The position numbers and the translations under genes were made by a program. Shown here piece by piece: positions 52,206 to 61,999 of a stretch of 64,000 nucleotides of DNA. Source of the DNA: Acetobacterium sp. Lineage in GTDB: Bacteria; Bacillota; Clostridia; Eubacteriales; Eubacteriaceae. Location of the stretch: the NCBI GenBank assembly GCA_028692885.1, contig JAQUWM010000008.1, forward strand, positions 1-64,000, written 5' to 3'. The notes under the pieces were generated by a model. It searched no databases and was not told the DNA's origin. It saw only the letters and a list, made by a program, of their open reading frames with translations. Position 1 is the stretch's first letter. Each line of letters opens with the position of its first letter.

Positions 52206-55073
52206 ATGAAATGGTTTTACAACATGAAGATCAGAACAAAGCTTTTAGCCGGATTTATGCTGGTAACAGTCATCGTCGGTATTGTCGGCTACATGGGGAT
52301 CACAAATATAAAAGCGTTGGATGCATCCAGCACGAAACTGTATGAACACGTGACGCTGCCAACCTCGGATAGCGGGAATATGGGTATTGAGTTTGGGAAG
52401 ATCAATACCCATATTAGAGATATGATCATTGCCGATGATCCCGCAATCATTGCGGCAACTGGCGATAAAATCGCTGTCAGTCGCGACAAAATCACTAAAA
52501 TATCCGAGACCTTTGAACAGAATATTCTTGATGATGAGATGCAGCAACTGTATCAGCAGTTCATCGATTCCCAAAGGGTTTATGCGACCGAGCTGGAAGC
52601 GGTGATGGCCTTGGCCCGCCAGAATCAGGACGAAGAAGCCCTTGCCCGGATCGCAACTACCGGGGTCGTTGGGATGGCCTCGCAAGCCGAACAAGATGCC
52701 CTCGAAAAAATCCACGATATGACGGTGGAGGATGGCAAAGAACTGTCCGAGGCCAATCATAACCAGACAAACGACGTCGTGACCACGATGACGGCCTTGA
52801 TGGTAATCGGCGTTCTGCTGGCTCTGTCCTTAGGTTTTTTCCTCAGTTTAGTCATCAGTCGTCTGCTTAAAAAAGCAGAATATATGATCAAAGAAATGCG
52901 GCTGGGGCATTTGGGTGCGCGGCTGAATATGAATAGCCGCGATGAAATCGGCCAGATGGCCATGGCGATGGACGGGCTGGCCGATGATCTCCAAAATGTG
53001 GTGATTGCTACCATGAACCAGATTTCCGAAGGTGATGTTTCGGCGACGATTGAAGTCAAAGATGACCAGGACGAAATCTCCCCAGCGCTTATAAAGACCA
53101 TCGCAACCATCCGGGATCTGATTAGTGAATCAACGATGCTGTCACAAGCCGCCGTGGAAGGACGTCTGAACACACGCGGTACGGCAGATGCCTTTAAGGG
53201 CGGGTTTAAAGAAATTGTTGGCGGGGTCAATAATATGCTGGATGCCCTGGTTGGCTACATCGATGTCATGCCCAACCCGGTTTTAATCATTGCTAATGAC
53301 TTTGATATTCTCTATTTGAATGATTCAGCGGCTCAGGTTGTGGGACTTGCCAAAAATGAAGCCCTTGGTCAGCCTTGTCACAGTCTCTTTAAGACATCCG
53401 ATTGCCATTCGGAAAACTGTGCCTGCACCCGAGCGATGCGTACCGGTAATGCCGCAACCAGCGAAACCGATGCGCACCCAAATGGTTTAGATCTCGACAT
53501 TTCTTATACCGGATTGCCAATTACCGATCATTCCGGGAAAATTATTGGTGCCATGGAATTCATCACCGATCTGACGGCCATCCGCGCGGAAGAACGGCGG
53601 ATGATAAAAATCTCCAACTATCAGCAAAATGAAACACAAAAATTAGTGACCGAACTCACCAAACTTTCCCAGGGGAATACCGATGTTGTCATTGAACTTG
53701 CCCCCTGTGACGCCGATACTCAAACGACCCATGAGACCTTCTTGCTTATTGGCGATTCAGTCAGTCAATGTGTAGCATCGATCAAAGCGCTGGTTCAAGA
53801 CGTTGGCATGCTGGCGCAGGCCGGTATCGCAGGCAACCTCGATACCCGGGCAGATATCAGCAAACATCAGGGCGATTTCGCCCGGATTGTTGACGGCGTC
53901 AATGCTACGCTTGATGCCGTGGTAGCGCCGGTTCAGGAAGCATCCGCGACCTTAAACGAACTGGCGCAGGGGAACCTGAACACCGGGATGGAGGGCACTT
54001 ATCAGGGCGATTATACCCTGATTAAGGACAATATGAATCAAACCGTCGACTTCCTCAAACACTATGTCAGCGAAATCACCACTACCTTAGAAGAAATCGG
54101 CCGGGGAAACCTCGATCAGCACATCACCGCCGACTATCTGGGCGACTTCCAGGCCATCAAAACAGCACTGAACGACATCACCACCAATCTCAGTGCTACC
54201 CTATCCGACATTAATATTGCCGCCAGTCAGGTTGAAATCGGCTCCCAGCAGATTTCCGATGGCGGTCAAGCCTTATCCCAGGGTACCACTGAACAGGCCA
54301 GCGCGATCCAGCAACTGACCGCTTCCATTGAAGAAGTCGCCGCAGAAACCAAAAAAAACGCCATCAATGCCAATGACGCCAATGACTTGGCATTGCAGGT
54401 TCGAAGCAATGCTGAAGTGAGCAATGATCAGATGCATCAGATGGTCGCCGCCATGGTGGACATTAACGACTCTTCAAAAAGCATTTCCAAGATTATCAAA
54501 GTCATCGATGACATCGCCTTCCAGACCAATATTCTGGCCCTGAACGCCGCCGTTGAAGCTGCCCGGGCGGGTCAGCATGGCAAGGGCTTTGCGGTAGTTG
54601 CCGAAGAAGTAAGAAGTCTGGCCGCTCGCAGCGCCGAAGCCGCCAAGGAAACGACCGGTCTGATTGAAGGCTCCATTGACAGAGTCAATGCCGGCACAAA
54701 AATTGCCGATCAAACTGAAGAAAGCCTTAAAGAGATTTTAACTCAAATCCAAAAAGTGACCGATCTGGTGGGCAGCATCGCCCAAGCCTCTAACCAACAA
54801 GCCTCTGAAATCGCCCAAATCAACCGAGGCATCGAGCAGGTATCTGAGGTCGTTCAAACCAACTCAGCCACTGCTGAAGAAAGCGCCGCCGCCAGCGAAG
54901 AGCTTTCCGGCCAGGCTGAAATGCTGAAACAAATGGTGGCGGCCTTTAAAACCAAGGATTCAAGGACATCGCAGTCAATTAGAAAAGAAACCATTTTCCA
55001 GCCCGTGAAAACCACCCGTTCACCTACGGCCGAAGTTACAATCGATTTGGATGATGACAGCGACAAATACTAG
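52206..55073 (+). CDS. Methyl-accepting chemotaxis protein (4HB sensor, HAMP repeats, PAS, MCP signalling domain)
   Basis: 4-helix-bundle N-terminus, HAMP, PAS-like region with Cys cluster CHSLFKTSDCHSENCACTR, DIAFQTNILALNAAVEAARAGQHGKGFAVVAEEVRSLA. Confidence 0.96.
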   Translation: MKWFYNMKIRTKLLAGFMLVTVIVGIVGYMGITNIKALDASSTKLYEHVTLPTSDSGNMGIEFGKINTHIRDMIIADDPAIIAATGDKIAVSRDKITKISETFEQNILDDEMQQLYQQFIDSQRVYATELEAVMALARQNQDEEALARIATTGVVGMASQAEQDALEKIHDMTVEDGKELSEANHNQTNDVVTTMTALMVIGVLLALSLGFFLSLVISRLLKKAEYMIKEMRLGHLGARLNMNSRDEIGQMAMAMDGLADDLQNVVIATMNQISEGDVSATIEVKDDQDEISPALIKTIATIRDLISESTMLSQAAVEGRLNTRGTADAFKGGFKEIVGGVNNMLDALVGYIDVMPNPVLIIANDFDILYLNDSAAQVVGLAKNEALGQPCHSLFKTSDCHSENCACTRAMRTGNAATSETDAHPNGLDLDISYTGLPITDHSGKIIGAMEFITDLTAIRAEERRMIKISNYQQNETQKLVTELTKLSQGNTDVVIELAPCDADTQTTHETFLLIGDSVSQCVASIKALVQDVGMLAQAGIAGNLDTRADISKHQGDFARIVDGVNATLDAVVAPVQEASATLNELAQGNLNTGMEGTYQGDYTLIKDNMNQTVDFLKHYVSEITTTLEEIGRGNLDQHITADYLGDFQAIKTALNDITTNLSATLSDINIAASQVEIGSQQISDGGQALSQGTTEQASAIQQLTASIEEVAAETKKNAINANDANDLALQVRSNAEVSNDQMHQMVAAMVDINDSSKSISKIIKVIDDIAFQTNILALNAAVEAARAGQHGKGFAVVAEEVRSLAARSAEAAKETTGLIEGSIDRVNAGTKIADQTEESLKEILTQIQKVTDLVGSIAQASNQQASEIAQINRGIEQVSEVVQTNSATAEESAAASEELSGQAEMLKQMVAAFKTKDSRTSQSIRKETIFQPVKTTRSPTAEVTIDLDDDSDKY

Positions 55074-55104
55074 CCGACATCATATTTATTGTCATAGGAT
55101 AATG

Positions 55105-55137
55105 AAAAAAACAGCGAACTTTGAGTCGCTGTTTTTT
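55105..55137. terminator. Hairpin terminator
   Basis: AAAAAAACAGCGA-ACTTTGAG-TCGCTGTTTTTT. Confidence 0.8.
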
Positions 55138-55367
55138 ATTGGCAAGATTTTTTTGCAAGCTTTTTTTATTTCGGGTTTCGAATCACTGGGTCGATCGATG
55201 CAAAAATCCTGACTTTCCCGTTTTTTCTGTCACCTCATAGCTCTCATTCACCATATTTCCCGACGTTTGACGGCAGAATCTGCGAAACCTCCCCTTGTCA
55301 TGTGCTTGAATATTCTCATCAAAAGAAATACAATATAAGCCCAGTAAAGTAAAGATGGTGAATCTAA

Positions 55368-56054
55368 ATGAAACGAATATTTTTAGTTGAGGACGATCAG
55401 ACCATTGCTAAAAACCTGATCCTGTTACTCCGTGCCGAGGGTTTTACCGTCACCCACGCCCCGTCTCAGGCTGACGCTTTTGCTGCGCTTGCCGGGAATA
55501 AATTTGACTTGGCGCTGGTTGATATTTCTTTGTCTGACGGTAATGGCTTTACGGTTTGCACCGAAATCAAAGCAACCGGGGATATTCCGGTTATCTTTCT
55601 AACCGCTTCCGGCGATGAGGCAAGTGTTGTTACCGGGTTGAACATGGGCGCCGACGACTATATCACCAAGCCGTTTCGGCCCCGGGAATTAATTGCCCGG
55701 ATTGGTGCTGCCGTGCGAAAAAGCGGGCGTTCGCCAGCGGCTTTTGAACTTCACGGTCTTCATGTCGATACGGCCAGTGGTCTGGTGAAAAAAAACGGCC
55801 ACGAGGTTTTTCTCTCAGCACTTGAATATCGCTTGCTGCTGGTGTTTATCAGCAACCCTAATAATATTATCACAAGGGGCCAGCTGCTTGACGAATTGTG
55901 GGACGCAGCGGGCGAATTTGTCAATGACAATACCTTGACCGTTTATATCAAGCGCTTGCGGGAGAAGATTGAGACCGACCCCACCAGCCCGCAAATCATT
56001 CTGACTGTTCGCGGAACGGGCTATCGATTGGGGGGCGAGTATGCTGCGGAATAG
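55368..56054 (+). CDS. Response regulator, OmpR family
   Basis: RIFLVEDDQTIAKNL, LALVDISLSDGNG, KPFRPREL, winged-helix C-terminus. Confidence 0.95.
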   Translation: MKRIFLVEDDQTIAKNLILLLRAEGFTVTHAPSQADAFAALAGNKFDLALVDISLSDGNGFTVCTEIKATGDIPVIFLTASGDEASVVTGLNMGADDYITKPFRPRELIARIGAAVRKSGRSPAAFELHGLHVDTASGLVKKNGHEVFLSALEYRLLLVFISNPNNIITRGQLLDELWDAAGEFVNDNTLTVYIKRLREKIETDPTSPQIILTVRGTGYRLGGEYAAE

Positions 56055-56613
56055 CGAGTTTCGGCTATTTGCCATTGTGTTCGCCTTAATCACCGCCGTC
56101 GCGATGATGCTGGGATTTGCCATCAATATGGCGGCGGGAATCCTTGTCAGCGCTGCTGCCGCCGCCTTTGGCACCGCGTTTTTCACCTTTACCAAAGCCC
56201 GTTACCAAAGTCTTGCACGGATTGCAGATCAAATTGATCAGGTGCTTCATAATGCTGACAACCTGTATATTGGTGAAGCGGACGAAGGCGAACTTTCCAT
56301 TTTACACAGCGAGATAACCAAAATGACGCTGCGCATTCGGGAACAAAACGACGCCCTGAAAAAAGAAAAAGAACATCTGGCCGATGCGCTGGCCGACATC
56401 GCCCACCAACTTCGTACCCCGCTGACGTCCGTAAATCTGATTTTGTCCTTGTTAGCGAAGAACCCTGATAAAAACGAGCGGCAAGCCTTTCTACGGGAAG
56501 CCGAGGAATTGCTGCTGCAGATGGATTGGCTGCTGACTTCGCTACTAAAACTATCCCGCCTGGACGCTGGCATTGTGGTGTTCCAAAGCGAGCCGATCGA
56601 CCACGGCCTTTGA
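56041..56613 (+). pseudogene. Sensor histidine kinase truncated after HisKA (no ATPase domain)
   Basis: DIAHQLRTPLTSVNLILSLL...LLKLSRLDAGIVVFQSEPID then out-of-frame join to permease sequence. Confidence 0.8.
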
Positions 56614-58936
56614 AAACATCGGCTACGCCACCCTTGACGGCGGTAAAAATTCGGACAAACCGTATCTTTTTATCGCCGGATTCAACGAGAAAACTTTTAA
56701 TGATTTGCCCATCAACCTGATTTCCGGCCGGCTGCCGGAAATCAGCGGGGAAATTCTCGTTTCGGCAAGCGTCGCTGCCAACGGCGGCGTTAAATTTGTG
56801 GTCGGTGATACCCTTTCCCTGGCTGTCGGCAACCGCATCAGTGGCAACGCGACTCTCGGGCAGCACGACCCTTACGCCGGGGGCGAAACGCTGGTTCCCC
56901 AAGACCAGCGAACTTACACAGTTGTCGGCCTCTACCAACGGCCCGGATTTGAAGAATCGACCGCACCAGGATATACCTTGATAACCAAAGCCGATGCCCT
57001 AGACCAGGCGGATCGTTTCAACCTCTTTGTCACACTGACAAACCCCCGCAGTGTCCAGAATTATGCCAGCAATACTACCGGAGCCGGGACTTACGTCCTT
57101 AACGATAATGTCCTGCGCTTTATGGGTCTTTCGAACGATAACGTGTTTAACCTATTTTTGTATGCGGTGGGCGGCATTTTGGTCACCATCATCATGATCG
57201 GCTCGATCTTTCTGATTTATAACGCCTTCAACATCTCATTGAACGAACGCACCCGGCAGTTCGGCATGCTTTCGTCGGTGGGTGCCACCGCCCAGCAACT
57301 GCGCAATTCGGTGCTGTTTGAGGGGCTTTGCATCGGTGCGATCGGCATCCCGATTGGCGTTTTGGTTGGTATCGGCAGTATCCGCCTGGTGATTTCCGTT
57401 GTCGCCGGAAATTTCGGCAACGTCATGTACAGTAATGTCCCGTTAACCTTGACCGTATCGATGCCCGTCATTGTCGTTGCGGCGGCGGTTAGCTTGGTTA
57501 CAATTCTGATTTCGGCCTATATCCCAGCCCGGAAGGCTGCCAATACGCCTGTGATGGAGAGTCTTCGCCAGACCAACGCGATCAAAATTGAATCCCAAGC
57601 CGTGAAAACCTCAAAACTGGCCCAGCGACTTTACGGTTTAGAGGGAACCCTGGCACTAAAGAATTTTAAACGCAACCAGAAAGGCTATCGCAGCATTGTC
57701 CTGTCACTTGTTTTAAGCGTCGTGCTGTTCGTCTCGGCCAATGCTTTTGTAACGGATATGAAACAGGCGGCCGAGCGGTCAGTCACCTTTACGACCTATG
57801 ACATCGGCTTTGCCACCGTGGACATGGACGATCGCGACATGCTGTCGCTTTACGACAAACTAAAAACCACCGCCGGTGTTTATGAAAGCTCCTATCAAGC
57901 GCTGATGAAATATTCATGCGCTGCCAAAGCAAGCGATCTTTCCGATGATTACCGGGTAAATGTGGCTTCACCGGCGCCGGATGAAACGGTTAATCTGCCC
58001 ATGGACCTCCTGTTTCTTGATGACAATACCTATCTGAATCTGCTAAACGGCTTGGGCTTACCGGCCGCGGACTATACCGGAGCAAATGCGAAACTGATCG
58101 CCGTCGCCAAAATGCCAAACCCAGACAATCAGATGGCAGAGGTTGATCAGCTTAATGATCTATTTGCACGTGCTTCGCTGAATCTTACCATTGCTCCCGC
58201 AACAAATGGCGAACCGACGACGGAACCGGGGCAAAACGTCAGCGTCACCTTTGTCGAGACGGTATCGCCAGATACACTGCCAATCCCAGGAAACACCGGG
58301 TCGGACAATTCGTTCTTTTTTACGGTAATGGCCCCCTATTCACTCAAAGCGCAGTTCGAAACCGCTGATTCTGATGTGGCTATTAAGGGCTTGACCTTTC
58401 GCTCAGAGCAGCCCACCCAGTCGACGGCTGAAATGGAAAAGATGATTCTGGGTGCCGGAATTACCGCCGATTACACCCTCTACAATACCTATAAAATGCT
58501 TGATGAGAGCCGCAATTACATCTTCATTGCCAACGTCTTCGCGTATACGTTTATCATGATGATTTCGCTGATTGCCGTGGCCAATGTGTTCAATACGATT
58601 TCTACCAATATCAAGCTGCGCCGGCGGGAACTTGCGATGCTTCGTTCGGTCGGGATGTCCGACCGCGATTTCCAAAAGATGATGAATTTTGAGTGTGCCT
58701 TTTATGGCCTGAGGGCCTTGCTTTTCGGGCTTCCCATCGCGGCCATCGCTTCCTGGCTGATTTACAAAGGGATGGTTCTCGGCGGGACGGACACGATCGA
58801 TTTTGTGTTCCCCTGGATTAGTATGGCCATCAGCGTGTTCAGCGTACTCTTTGTGGTTTTCATTACCATGCTGTATGCTGTTAGCAAGATCAAAAAAGAA
58901 AATATCATTGATGCCCTGCGGGATGATATGACGTGA
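56573..58936 (+). pseudogene. FtsX-like ABC transporter permease lacking its N-terminus
   Basis: AFENIGYATLDGG... onward collinear with an FtsX/MacB permease ectodomain and TM helices; N-terminal TM1 missing. Confidence 0.75.
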
Positions 58937-59016
58937 TTCAAAACAAAAGAGTCTCTGGAATTGGGGCTAAGTGATTCGCAATCGCCGCGAAAGGTACTTT
59001 AAAACTCAAAAAAATA

Positions 59017-59055
59017 CAAAGGCATGACAAACGAATCACCCCTTTGTCATGCCTT
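59017..59055 (-). terminator. Hairpin terminator
   Basis: AAAGGCATGACAAA...TTTGTCATGCCTT. Confidence 0.7.
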
Positions 59056-59084
59056 ATCACAAATTATCTCGGAGCTATTTTTAC

Positions 59085-59576
59085 TTACCCGAGATTAATC
59101 ATCGTAACTGAACTCCCGTGATCCCGCAGCAGCTCAACTAAGTTCTCCGTTTTCAGCCACACTGTCATGGTATTTTCATTGGGGTGAATCGCAATTGTAC
59201 GATTATTATAACGTTCATCAATAAAAACTTTAACGCTTTTATTGTCATCGTTCAAAACTCCAAATGGTGTGACTGAACCTTTTTCCAGTCCCATTATTTC
59301 CTGTAAATCCTTTTCGGAAGCAAAGCTGAGCCGGCGCGAGTCAATTATTTCCCGCAGCTTTTTCAGATCGATCTGCTTTTCTTCTTGCACCGAAATCAAA
59401 TAGAAGTGCTTCTTTTTATCATCCCGAACAAATAAATTTTTGGCTATACATTCAGCGTCAGGTAAATTTAGTTTTTTCATTTCATCAATGGTATATACCG
59501 CTTCGTGTTCAACCCGCTGATAAGAAATCTTCGTCTCATCCAATAATTTCAGTACTGCTTGCTTATTGACAAACAT
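59085..59576 (-). CDS. YbaK/ProX-type aminoacyl-tRNA deacylase
   Basis: YQRVEHEAVYTIDEMKKL...AKNLFVRDDKKKHFYLISV...LGLEKGSVTPFGVLND (as MGLEKGSVTPFGVLND). Confidence 0.9.
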   Translation of the reverse strand: MFVNKQAVLKLLDETKISYQRVEHEAVYTIDEMKKLNLPDAECIAKNLFVRDDKKKHFYLISVQEEKQIDLKKLREIIDSRRLSFASEKDLQEIMGLEKGSVTPFGVLNDDNKSVKVFIDERYNNRTIAIHPNENTMTVWLKTENLVELLRDHGSSVTMINLG

Positions 59577-59946
59577 GATGGTTCACCTTCCTTTTTTGAT
59601 CGCAGTTGATCTTTATCGATGAGCTGATTTTACCACAAAACAACAGCACGATAAGCTGTTTTTTGATTTATGCCTTGTTTTCTAGTTGTGATGTGCGCCA
59701 GCCGTGCAAATTACGGCAGCATTCCTCAAGAAATTGTTCCCTTCATAATTAAGAACAGCAATTCAGCAGATCCAGCTGGTTCCAGAAAAAACTTGAAAAT
59801 AACGGTTGAAAGCATTAGAATAAGGATGTGCAATCGACTGAGATAAATAGCATTTGATCAGCGCCTCGTTTAGAAGTCGCGCTGTCAAATACTCCGTTTA
59901 TCATCCTGTCTTGTTTGCATTGATCGACAGATTGAAAGGAGTTTTT

Positions 59947-60003
59947 ATGTTAAAACAAAATAAAACAGAGAGTGTGGCAGACCGGGAGGTTTGCAAAATC
60001 TAA
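59947..60003 (+). CDS. Possible 18-aa leader peptide MLKQNKTESVADREVCKI
   Basis: Good SD (GAAAGGAG) upstream of ATG; stop inside a strong hairpin loop (59983-60021). Confidence 0.45.
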   Translation: MLKQNKTESVADREVCKI

Positions 60004-60021
60004 TCTCTGCAAAACCTCCCG
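59983..60021 (+). promoter_or_regulatory. Stem-loop overlapping leader ORF stop codon
   Basis: CGGGAGGTTTGCA-AAATCTAATCTC-TGCAAAACCTCCCG. Confidence 0.75.
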
Positions 60022-60053
60022 TATTGTAATCAATACTTTCAGGAGGAAAAATA

Positions 60054-60470
60054 ATGAAATATTCAAATAGAGAAAAAAACATTTATCAGCGTCAACCCTG
60101 CCAGGAGAGTTTCTTCTGCCAGAATTGTGGCGGTGCCGTATCATTTACCGGTGCCGGCACCAAACATCGTAATCATTGTCCCCATTGTCTGTTCAGTCTT
60201 CACGTTGACGTGTTACCTGGCGATCGTTCGGCCGATTGCAACGGTTTAATGGAACCGATTGGTATCTGGATTCGCAAGAATCAGGAATGGGCAATTATTC
60301 ATCGTTGTCGCCGCTGTGGCCATCTCAATTCCAATCGGATTGCCGCCGATGACAACCCTCTTAAACTAATGTCCATCGCCATAGCCCCTTTGGCCAGTCC
60401 ACCCTTCCCTCTGGAAGAAATGACCCAGGTCCTCACCGGCGCCACAGGTGACAGCAATGAGCAGGATTAA
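60054..60470 (+). CDS. RNHCP-domain protein
   Basis: FFCQNCGGAVSFTGAGTKHRNHCPHCLFSLHVD...HRCRRCGHLNSNRIAADDN. Confidence 0.9.
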   Translation: MKYSNREKNIYQRQPCQESFFCQNCGGAVSFTGAGTKHRNHCPHCLFSLHVDVLPGDRSADCNGLMEPIGIWIRKNQEWAIIHRCRRCGHLNSNRIAADDNPLKLMSIAIAPLASPPFPLEEMTQVLTGATGDSNEQD

Positions 60471-61515
60471 TTTGGACGGGTACGGTTTAAATGCATCCTT
60501 ACGTCTGGAAGCCACTCATTATCCGAAACTTTTTGTCGCCCGCATTCTGTCCCAGTCCCAGGGTATCTCCCGGGTTGTTTCTGAACAGGGCGAGTTTTTC
60601 GCCGAATTGTCGGGCCGGTTGCGCTACGAAACGATTGAAGCCGCCAATTATCCGGCTGTCGGTGATTTTGTGATGCTTGATCGTCCCTCAGGAAACCATG
60701 GTCATGGCATTATTCACCATCTGCTGACCCGCAAAAGCGTCTTTGTCCGCAAAGCTGCCGGATCATCCAGTCAGGCACAGGTGATCGCCGCCAATATCGA
60801 TCATGTTTTTATCTGCATGTCCGTCAACAACGATTTTAATCTGCGTCGGCTGGAGCGCTATTTAAGTCTGGTCTGGGAAAGTGGCGCAACCCCGGTCGTC
60901 GTCCTGACCAAAATCGATTTAACTGATGATCTGTTAGCCAAATGCCGAGCGGCTGCAGCAATCGCCATTGGCGTTGACATCCTCGGTATTTCACCCCTGC
61001 AAAATGAAGGCTTTGAGGATCTCATGGCCTATTTGTCAACCGGTCAGACCGTCGCTCTACTCGGCTCATCTGGGGTTGGAAAATCAACCCTGATCAATTG
61101 GCTAAGCGGTGACCAACTCTTAGCTACCCAGATGATCCGAAATGATGACAGGGGTCGTCATACCACCACAAGACGAGAATTGATCCGGTTAGCCGATGGC
61201 GGCATGCTGATCGATACCCCGGGTATGCGTGAAATTGGCATGCTTGATGTCAAAGCAGGGTTCGACCGCACTTTTAGCGATGTGGAAACCTACCTCAACA
61301 CCTGCCGGTTTCGCAATTGCACCCACACTAACGAACCGGGTTGTGGCATTTATGCCGCTTTAAAGGCTGGTCACTTATCTGAGCAGCGCTGGCAGGCCTA
61401 CCAGAAACTGACCGCAGAAAATGACTATTTCGAGAATAAGGCAGCCTTCTTAAAAAAGAAGAAGGAAAAATTCTATCAGATCGCCCGCTTAAATCGAAAG
61501 AATAAGAAAAAATAA
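60448..61515 (+). CDS. rsgA: Ribosome small subunit-dependent GTPase A
   Basis: Circularly permuted GTPase: VVVLTKIDL, GSSGVGKSTLINWL, IDTPGMREIG, zinc-binding CRFRNCTHTNEPGC. Confidence 0.95.
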   Translation: MTAMSRINLDGYGLNASLRLEATHYPKLFVARILSQSQGISRVVSEQGEFFAELSGRLRYETIEAANYPAVGDFVMLDRPSGNHGHGIIHHLLTRKSVFVRKAAGSSSQAQVIAANIDHVFICMSVNNDFNLRRLERYLSLVWESGATPVVVLTKIDLTDDLLAKCRAAAAIAIGVDILGISPLQNEGFEDLMAYLSTGQTVALLGSSGVGKSTLINWLSGDQLLATQMIRNDDRGRHTTTRRELIRLADGGMLIDTPGMREIGMLDVKAGFDRTFSDVETYLNTCRFRNCTHTNEPGCGIYAALKAGHLSEQRWQAYQKLTAENDYFENKAAFLKKKKEKFYQIARLNRKNKKK

Positions 61516-61522
61516 TATTATT

Positions 61523-61567
61523 AAAAGACCTTGCCTGAATTGGTTATATTCTGGCAAGGTCTTTTTT
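61523..61567 (+). terminator. Rho-independent terminator
   Basis: AAAAGACCTTGCC...GGCAAGGTCTTTTTT. Confidence 0.85.
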
Positions 61568-61582
61568 ATAAAAATGCTGCGA

Positions 61583-61985
61583 TCAGGCCAAGCTTTCCAC
61601 TTCCTCCATATCGTGTGAGTAAAAAAGAACCGTCTGATTGTTACCAGCCATCTTCCGAATCAACTTCCTGATTTCATGGCTGGCCCGGGGATCAAGACCG
61701 GCTGTTGGCTCATCAAGAACGATTAGCGTCGGCTGATGAAGAGTCGTCACTAGCCAGAGCAAGGCGCTTTTGTTGACCCAGCGATAATCTGATTGCCGGG
61801 GTATTCCCGGTATCTCCCAGGTACAGGCTTCCAACCGCGTTTGCAGCTCGGTTTCACTGAGCCTGATCCGATATAGGGCCCCGAACAAGGCCAGATTCTC
61901 CCGGGCTGAATAGCCTTCGAAAAATGGCGTTGTCTGAAGTTGGACAGCCCATAAATAGTCACTGTTGCTTACGGATTGCTGAGGC
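61583..61985 (-). pseudogene. ABC transporter ATPase remnant (truncated and frameshifted)
   Basis: VQLQTTPFFEGYSARENLALFGALYRI and LIVLDEPTAGLDP in one frame; the signature LSLGQQKRLALA lies in another frame; Walker A absent. Confidence 0.8.
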
Positions 61986-61999
61986 GTCGGTGACCTCGC

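Noticed and set aside
52245-53230. Two long minus-strand ORFs within the MCP gene
   Set aside because: Antisense shadow ORFs of a clear chemoreceptor gene
56189-56938. 249-aa minus-strand ORF across the HK/permease junction
   Set aside because: Antisense shadow ORF without family motifs; the plus-strand frames carry clear HisKA and permease sequence
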